DNA of 25,709 nt from Fragilaria radians. Lineage: Eukaryota; Bacillariophyta; Fragilariophyceae; Fragilariales; Fragilariaceae. The notes beneath the pieces are model-generated. The model was not told the DNA's origin. It did no database searches and was given only the letters and a program-made list of their open reading frames with translations. The DNA is taken from positions 1-25,709 of the forward strand of contig CAAAJI010000067.1 in the NCBI GenBank assembly GCA_900642245.1, given 5' to 3'. This document shows positions 18,831-25,709 of the stretch, one piece after another; positions within the stretch are counted from its first letter, which is position 1; every line of letters starts with the position of its first letter. Position numbers and translations under genes: made by a program.

Positions 18831-20890
18831 CTTCAGTAGCACGTAGATGCTATAAATTTATAATGCACAATGCCACCCTATTAGGCCTGTAGAAGTATCC
18901 TAACGTGGTTTAGTGTAGAAGTATAGTTTGGTTAAAATGTTTAGCTCTTGAAGGTAACTTCTTTCATTCTTGTCGATTATTGAAATTTTTCTTGCATCTT
19001 GCGTTCACTTTGCACTTAGAAACAAGTAACATTATTGTTAACCAGTATTAGTTATACTGCTAATCTGTATGCGTAACTAATCTTGAGCAGCCTAAAGTTT
19101 AGTTAGACTGTTGATTAATGGGTGATGGACATCTTTGTTTGCTAAAAAGGATTAAGTAAACATTATTTGTTTACTTAAGTATTTCCTAAAAGATAGTTGA
19201 ATACATCTCAAAGGAGGATGTAAGCTCACTAACGGTTGCTATAGAATCTATGATGTTAACATGTGCCATAGATGCTAAGGAAAATTGTGATGTTGCAACT
19301 GTCAAGGTCCGCTTCCTTGATGGCTACAGTACAATAATATTGATCTTCAATTGCTTCCAAAGTTCCTAATAAAATAGCTTGATCACTCCCTCTCTGTGTG
19401 CTGACTTGGCTTTATCTTTGACACAACTCAACCTTTCTGATATGTCCTTTGGCTTGTACTTTTCCTGAACTACAAAGTAAGCCAATCCTTCTAACAAGTC
19501 TTTTGCCTTCACTTTACTGATCAACTTATATGATTTCTTCTCTTGTAACGGTTTTTATAAAACTTGAAAGTTCTAAGCTGCTCATGTTTTTCGCCTCGAA
19601 TGGACTATTACCTTTGTCAAAGTTCATACCGATAATATTGATAAAAATCTTTGGCAAGTCAGGGTTTTGCTCTTCTCAAATTGCTTCCAAAAACCATGTA
19701 GGGTCGCAAAAGCATTGAATTTGTCCACCATAACTTACTTTTGTTTGCATCTCCATCAAACGTTGGAAAGCCTCCTTGACCAGCTCTCACAAATTCGTTA
19801 TCAATTCTAAGTCAATTGCGTTTAACAAGGAACACGGTATTCTCGATCGCCGAATGCTAAAAAACTCAAGTTACATTCTCTTTCCTGAATTCCTGACCGA
19901 AGCATGCAGCAAAGATGATGATTTATATCTTAAGCTTCATGCAATAAAGAATTCTCTCCAATTAAACTACAACATTACGATACAGACAAATTGCTATTGT
20001 GCAGTTTTCTTAGAATCAAATGGGTTGAGCCTTTCCAATTCTTAAATGATCTCCATCTCAATCACTTTTTGGTGACTCGAAAATGAAGTAGAGCGACCCT
20101 CTCTAAATCTAAGGTTTGTATGATCTCAAATGGTTAATGAGGTTGAATTGAAGGAGAGGTTCTGGTGGATGATCGTCAAATTTTTACACCAATGTAGACT
20201 TACTTGGAGAATGCGGGAAATTGTCAATTGGAATTTAGTACCTGCATTCAGCCCCAAAAGGAGCATGATATATCCACTACTGTCTCTTTCCCGCTACGCC
20301 TAACCCTGGAATTATTCAAGATGGCTTCCACGTTTACAGTTTATTATCACGAAGATGCCTGAATTGCAATTGTTGGACTGCATTAGCAATGTCTACTAAA
20401 GTCAATGAGCATGTTCAAAACTTGGCTCATTGGACTTCTGCTACTTGTTCTGGATTAACCTTTTCCACCCTAGCAGATGCATTCACTCATCGCATGATGA
20501 TATTGATGAGAATAAAGATACTGATGACAAATCTCATCCGCGTTACAAATGATGACAAAACTGGCACAGCTTGATAATGATTCTACTGCTGACTCTTTTC
20601 ATGATGACATTTCCATTCCATTTTTGTTGAAACACAAGAAAGGAACAACAACTAAATGACTGTAAAAAGTAGATCATAACATCAAATCTCATCCTTTCAT
20701 CATAGTTTATGAGGCTCAACTTTGGGAAAGGTTATTGTTAAACGATTATTCTAAGATATTGGCTTTGGGGATTGTATGAATAACGAAGAGGATTTATGCA
20801 TGTGACTATGCTTCAATATCAATTACTGGTGTGAAATAGGAAATTGGCTTGCTGATAATACTTACAACCAGTTGTTGAATTGACTTTTAT
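18831..20890. other. Non-genic stretch with unassigned coding-like debris
   Basis: No intact gene is seen. The minus strand between about 19290 and 19830 reads like broken coding sequence (for example VDKFNAFATLHGFWKQFE and LAYFVVQEKYKPKDISERL) with several stops. It suggests another transposon piece, but I cannot name the family. A plus-strand open frame at 19776-20045 has no recognisable family. Confidence 0.35.
19152..19178. repeat. Perfect 11-bp hairpin with a 5-nt loop
   Basis: TTAAGTAAACA and TGTTTACTTAA are exact reverse complements separated by TTATT. It lies in a non-coding stretch between transposon remnants and could be the end of an undetected element or an RNA hairpin. No U-rich tract makes it a clear terminator. 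Confidence 0.45.
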
Positions 20891-20899
20891 TGTCTACAT

Positions 20900-20959
20900 C
20901 CTACTAATAGAAAAGTTTTCCTACTAATAAAGAAGTTTTCATACTAATAACAAAGTTCC
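20900..20959 (+). repeat. Three imperfect 20-bp tandem repeats
   Basis: Units begin at 20900, 20920 and 20940, with the consensus CCTACTAATAAAAAAGTTTT and a few substitutions in each. It is a short degenerate minisatellite. Confidence 0.65.
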
Positions 20960-20975
20960 ACATCTGTTCTGGCCG

Positions 20976-21368
20976 TTGCTACCCCTTAAGCCTTGCGCGT
21001 TTTGTTGGTACAGAAATACTTTCCAATCCAGCAGCAACAATAACTTCTACAACAATTGCGCAAGAAAAAGGAAAAGAATGTCTTTACACAATAGTTTCAA
21101 TAGAATAAAAATGAAATTACTACCTTTACACCTTACTAATTCCAATGCTAAATCAATGGTATAATTTACTTTAAGTTCTGTGATGTTGAATGCAACTGTA
21201 GATACCACTGACATGCTAGATCAATTAGTAAATAGGTTCACAAATAACAATTATAAACATCTTTGTCATACTGGAAATATCAAAATTCAAAGATACATTC
21301 TTTTTCTTTTTTGTAAAATAGTTAATTCTGCGGAGCACAGCAAAAAGCAAGGACCAACTACTAGATAA
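20976..21368 (+). pseudogene. Possible piggyBac-like transposase tail
   Basis: The frame open around 21180-21368 reads MLNATVDTTDMLDQLVNRFT and then FLFCKIVNSAEH. The pattern 'yN-x-T-x2-x-VD-x-LDQ-x-v' followed by 'lF-x-x-i-v-n-x-A' resembles the third catalytic Asp block of piggyBac transposases (YNsTKGGVDtLDQ...). A Cys- and Arg-rich frame precedes it at 20976-21164. No upstream catalytic block or TTAA-flanked end could be confirmed, so this is a tentative assignment. It ends about 45 bases before copy C. Confidence 0.3.
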
Positions 21369-21414
21369 AAAAGTTATATCAAAAATGTGAACATTTCGCA
21401 TTCTCAAAATCGAA

Positions 21415-23652
21415 ATGAGATTTTCTCAAGCAGCATCGTCGCTAATAGTTTTTCTATTTTGCTCTTATTTTGTCACTATCAATGTCCTTAGAAACCCTTT
21501 TCCTGGCTCTCCTGATTTAGAGAATAATTGCCTCGAGTCCAAACCAACCTTGATTGGCGACGAAATTATTGACGATGACAATATAAAAGTGGATTTGAAA
21601 ACTAGTTTATTTGAAGTCGATGAACTTTTTCGATATCATCAACGAAAGATCGATGATTATACTACTAGCAAAAGATGTGATAGATATGGCGTGGATGTCT
21701 ATAATGGGAATCCCCGTCGTCTATTCTTTGGATCCATGGTTGCTGATGAAAATTGGGAAGTATTTCAAATGCATGCTATATCCTTTGAGGCTTCACCGTT
21801 CTGCATAAATTCGATTGAATGGTTTCACCCCGATATTGTAAGTGGTCAATGTATCGAGGGTATTGGAGATCCAACAGAACGAGTAGTCCCGCTGCGAAAT
21901 CACCAAAGAATGTACGGAGAAAGGCACAAAACATTTGGCCGATTTAGTTTAGATGAATATCCTGAACATGTGCACAAATCAGGTCGATATCCCCTATTCA
22001 ATGGGCCAGATATTCGCACGGTGGTTGGTGACCGGGGCATGCCGTACACTTGGAAACGTACTGATGGCCATGGTACTTTTGCTGCCTATGGTGTAGCATA
22101 TCATTTTCATAATTGGTTTTCCGACCTCTCGGCTCTTCGACAGAAGTATCTGACGTATGCACATGGTGATGCAAGCATTATGAAGAAAACCTTGTCACAG
22201 GGAGGTGAAGACTTGGATCTATTTGTGCGTTGTGTTCGGGAAATTGGAAATGAGGCAAACCCTAATGACTGGAGGAGGAACTATTATGAAAAAGGTTGGG
22301 AAGTTAAGGGACCAAGACCCATTTTCTTTCAAAATAAGACTTACGTAAAGATGCGTCATGCTCTTGTGCAGAAAATGGTTAACAAAGATGAAGCTGTTTA
22401 TGGATCTAGTTACGATGAAAATAACAAGTGGGTGGAAAATACGTTACGTTCAAAGGTATCAAACAATCAATGGAGATCTATCACAAAGGATTCCAAATCA
22501 AAGCCAACGATACTGAAACCAGCCAATGGTGAGAATCACCTTATTAAGATTCCCCAAGGTAAGTCGTCAGTAACTTGAATCGAGGTTCAAAATCATATGA
22601 ACTTTAAAATGTTGCTGCTGATAGGTACCAATGACATGAGCGTATCAGCAACTATAATGGGAATGGCACTTGGTCTCTCAGAAGATGATTTGAAGGTTTT
22701 TGTTGGATCGCTAAGATCTACAGGATACAAAGGGCACATTATTCTAGGTGTAAAATCAAACGTCGACAACAGCATATTAAATTATCTGAAACGAAATCGT
22801 GTCGCACCCAAAAAACTTATGTTTTCGAATTGTACTTTTGAACCCTTATATAACAATGAAACTTTCATGGCCGAAAAGGATGTGCGGAATAAAGTTGGCT
22901 TGACGGTGTGCATTAAAAGTTATCCCAATATTAAGGAACGGTGGGCAAAATATGCGCTCGGACGCGAATGGCTACAAGAATGCAAAACTTGTACTGGCCC
23001 TGTAATGATCACAGATGTAAGAGATGTGTATTTCCAAAGCAATCCATTTGCATTGGAACAAGCAGAAGTCAGTGGTCTTCAAGTATTCGAAGAACATCCT
23101 GCGGTGACAACAGAGCATTGGCTGGTAGACTGGCCAGTTGGTGATTGCAAAGGAATTCATTTAAAGAAGCCCATGTTGTGCTCTGGCACTACCATTGGGA
23201 CACGGGATTCAATGTTGAAGTATTTGAACAAGATGTATGAAGAAATGAAGCGTTGGATCAGTGACCCAAAATGTCGTTTCATTAGTCTGGCTGATGATCA
23301 GAGTATTCACAATTGGCTTTATTACAATGGTGACTTGGAAAATGCCGTGGCAATCAAACATCGGCAGGGATTAGTGAATACCGTTGGATTTGAAGGCAAC
23401 AAGATTTATGAAAATCATTGTAAGAAAAATCGAGAAAAGGGATTAAAGTATCCAGAATCTATTCCATTTGAAGGAGCATCCAAGGATACGTGGATATCCG
23501 ATAGATTTGGAATCACGAACAAAGAAGGAAAATTTACAAATTTGGACGGGTCGATCTCTTCTGTGATACATCAATATGATCGTTTGGGTATACCCTTTCA
23601 GTCATGGCTCGAGACGCTTGAAAGGAGTTGGGAAAATGATGCCACGCGTTAA
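21415..23652 (+). CDS. GT17-like (core-deleted) protein fused to a second glycosyltransferase domain, copy C
   Basis: Exon 1 (21415-22558) and exon 2 (22625-23652) join in frame to give 723 residues. Residues 1-121 match copy A, including the membrane anchor and RRLFFGSMVADENWEVFQMH. At residue 122/123 the sequence jumps to the equivalent of copy A residue 252, an in-frame loss of 129 codons that removes VESNTTH and the DIDE metal site, so this half is probably inactive. The rest of the GT17 half matches copy A (YHFHNWFSD, QKYLTYAHGDASIMKK). The second half begins TNDMSVSATIMGMALG and has FVGSLRSTGYKGHIIL, the probable metal site TDVRDVYFQSNPF, HWLVDWPVGDCKG, CSGTTIGTR and DDQSIHNWLYYNG. This is a GT-A-like family I know from algae and other protists without a settled name. 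If the intron were retained, an internal ATG at 22597 could start a separate 351-aa protein. Confidence 0.75.
22559..22624 (+). other. Intron joining the two halves of copy C (66 bp)
   Basis: The donor is GTAAGT after CCCCAAG, and the acceptor GCTGATAG precedes GTACC. Both cuts fall after codon position 1, so the frame is kept and a Gly codon is rebuilt. Without splicing, a TGA at 22576-22578 would end the first half. The same donor context survives downstream of copy A. Confidence 0.7.
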
Positions 23653-24542
23653 GAATCAGTCATTAGATTTACGAGATACATGTACTAGATATTGAATATC
23701 ACGTGCAGACAGGGCATTTCTTTACCAACTGTTATTTTTTGTTCTATTGATCCTTTCTTGCATGATGGATCGCAAACAAGGTGGGATCCCCTCTTTTTTC
23801 AATTCGTTCCTTTGAGAACATGCAATATCGCATTCTAAAATGCTTTATTTTTCATCCTACGGATGCTGGAAGTTCTGTAATGTGGGGTTCCCTTCTTTAG
23901 ACAGAGAATCGAATTAGCTATATTTAGTGGGCCCTCTGATATTCAATCTATGTTAAAAACAATAGCCAGTGTACAAAACTTGATTCTTAAAGAGATAAAT
24001 GTATTTTGCAGCAATAGCTGTGGCGTCCCCAAGTCTCTAGTTACAGGAAAATTGAAATTTTTACATCATGTTTATTCCCTATTTGTGTCATGATGAGAAA
24101 TGATACGTTATAAGCCAAGTTTAGTCGTTTACTTAATTTAATTGCATTTGTAGCAAATCTTTTTTGCTTAAATTTTTCATGGCGTCAGAAATCAACCCCA
24201 GATACGAGTTGAAGATTAGTCCTAAAAGTAGTGAAACGTTAGATTAGATCACACACTCAAACCCTCTAAAATCAAATGAAATTATGGATTAGGGAATGCG
24301 TATTTTTCTTATCTATTCTCCAACGCTTTGATGGTGCATTGATCCAAATTGATTGGAAATCCGTGATTGCAAGGAGACCACATTAGACGTTGGAGACGTT
24401 GAGACCACCATGTGTCATTGTCCGCTGAAACGTTACCAGTATTTTTTTCAACGAGTACGGGGGAAAAAACGTTAACGCAAGAAAGTGTCACTGCTGTGCC
24501 TCTAGCAGTTCGACATTCCAAGTGCTAAAGAGATAGATAACA
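23653..24542. other. Intergenic region between copy C and the ubiquitin protease gene
   Basis: I see no gene or recognisable element. The last part presumably holds the 5' leader of the following gene. A minus-strand open frame at 24309-24521 has no family resemblance. Confidence 0.5.
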
Positions 24543-25709
24543 ATGCCCACTGCTTATTCATCCAAAAAGCCTTCACAGTCTGATACTCACTATGATAAGA
24601 CAGAAATGACTGCAGTGAAAAGTAATGGAAAGCTTGTAACAAGGACAGCAATGTCATTCGAGCAGCAACAAGGGATTCATGAATTGTATTCCCCCCAACC
24701 TATATCCATGCCTTTAATTGGAGCATTAATTTTATTACAGAGCCCATTGTATTCTGAAGAGGAGGTAAACAAAGTATTCCTTCTTCCCAAGAACTATTTA
24801 CAAAATTGGATCATTTGGGCATATCATCAACCTGTCATTTCCTCGGGGGAAACTAGACGACTTCAATTGGCACTCAGGATGGCTGCGGAACGATTGTTCC
24901 TCAAATTACCAAAGCTAAACGATCCACATCGTGACCCTGGTCCTATAGATGCTACGTCGTTATCCGAAAAGGAAAATCCGTTAGTTATGAGAGAAAATGT
25001 TTACATTTGGGACGGAGTAAGGAAAGAATCGATGGAGAACATTATGGCCTGTGCTGTGCCTGAACGATTCTACGAGGTAAGACTTGATGGACTTGAATCA
25101 TCAGTTATATTTCTTATATTCGAATATGATTCTCAATGACGCTTAAATCATCCAATGTTTCTATCTAATTTCAATACGCAGCTTTTACGTTCAACACATG
25201 GGGTTGTTTGTGAAGACAACAAGACAGTTTCCTTCCAAGCACATGATTATATGATGACCACACTCATTCAGCATCATGATGCCTCAGGACAAAAGAACGG
25301 GCACTCAAAGCCAGTTGAATTTCCTAGATATGTGTTACCTGAACCTATGCCCCAAGTCAAGCAACCTAATCCGAGTGTAGACAACGATTCTAAGCTGGTA
25401 CCAGTTGTTGAAGTTTATCCAGTCAAGCTAAAGTACGTCATTGCAGATGATGGTGATACTACGAGAAGTGGTTTTATATTAGTTTCAAAGAATGCTCTTG
25501 TCTTGCATGCTCTTCGAGAGGCCATGAATGTCATTGTACCAGACAAGGCATCATCATGTGTTCGAATATGGAGTCTTCGAGACGACAAAGCGACGCAAGA
25601 AGGTGATGGATATGAGTTAGTAGATTTGTATCATCTGGATGGTCGTTTACTAAGCGCTCGGGATTCTGAAATATCCAAGCTAATTGTTGGTGACTGGGTG
25701 TTTCAACAT
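24543..25709 (+). CDS. Ubiquitin-specific protease, N-terminal part (DUSP and ubiquitin-like domains), runs off the window
   Basis: Exon 1 (24543-25076) and exon 2 (25182 to the window end) give 354 residues with the frame still open. Residues about 85-197 resemble a DUSP domain: NWIIWAYHQP, the characteristic PGPIDATSL (132-140), ENPLVMRENVYIWDGV, then the split VPERFYE/LLRSTHGVVCEDNK-x-VSFQ. A linker leads to a ubiquitin-like domain (about 254-354) with VEVYPVKLKYVI, LVLHALREAMNVI, CVRIWSLRDD and LSKLIVGDWV-like phrases. This DUSP-UBL order is that of the USP4/USP11/USP15 class of cysteine proteases that remove ubiquitin. The catalytic domain would lie beyond the window, so the protease call rests on domain order only. 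The first 60 residues are low-complexity. The ATG at 24543 is the first in frame and follows AATAACA. Confidence 0.8.
25077..25181 (+). other. Intron in the ubiquitin protease gene (105 bp)
   Basis: The donor is GTAAGA and the acceptor AATACGCAG, with CTATCTAAT as a possible branch site. It is in phase 0 and joins FYE to LLRSTHG, restoring the C-terminal part of the DUSP domain. Without splicing the frame ends at 25139. Confidence 0.85.

Noticed and set aside
20900..20959. CRISPR-like array
   Set aside because: There are only three degenerate 20-bp units in direct contact, with no spacers, in a eukaryotic context.

Overview
The window looks like nuclear DNA of a stramenopile alga, most likely a diatom. 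This is inferred from three things: short GT-AG introns of 66-105 bp, many decayed LTR-retrotransposon pieces whose Gag and Pol readings resemble diatom Ty1/copia-like and gypsy-like elements, and a PS-x2-PS repeat coding fragment of the kind common in diatom surface proteins. It is AT-rich, gene-poor and full of transposon debris. No rRNA, tRNA or CRISPR was seen.

Layout: (1) 133-1167, an intact but unrecognised basic, probably disordered protein. (2) 1.3-6.1 kb, mostly non-genic: a decayed coding stretch, a Thr/Ser/Pro-rich fragment and a hAT transposase C-terminal remnant. (3) 6136-7388, a complete three-exon GDP-mannose 4,6-dehydratase gene. (4) 7.6-14.8 kb, a glycosyltransferase family 17 (GT17) cluster: a pseudogene with a MITE-like insertion just upstream (7614-7704), decayed hAT and copia pieces on the minus strand, intact copy A (11420-12862) and intact copy B (13317-14828). 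(5) 15.7-21.4 kb, a transposon graveyard: copia Gag (+), copia RNase H (-), gypsy-like Gag (-) and a possible piggyBac tail (+). (6) 21415-23652, copy C, a third full-length GT17 relative whose reading frame continues across a 66-bp intron into a second, unrelated glycosyltransferase domain. (7) 24543 to the end, the N-terminal DUSP and ubiquitin-like part of a ubiquitin-specific protease, cut by the window edge.

Biological theme: the dehydratase makes the precursor of GDP-fucose, and the GT17-like proteins are type II, probably Golgi, glycosyltransferases, so the middle of the window is a glycan-building neighbourhood shaped by tandem duplication and transposon damage. The most interesting point is that copies A and C have lost opposite halves of one ancestral two-domain enzyme. 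A keeps the GT17 catalytic core and carries a wrecked remnant of the second domain downstream. C keeps the second domain but has a 387-bp in-frame deletion that removes the GT17 DxD core.
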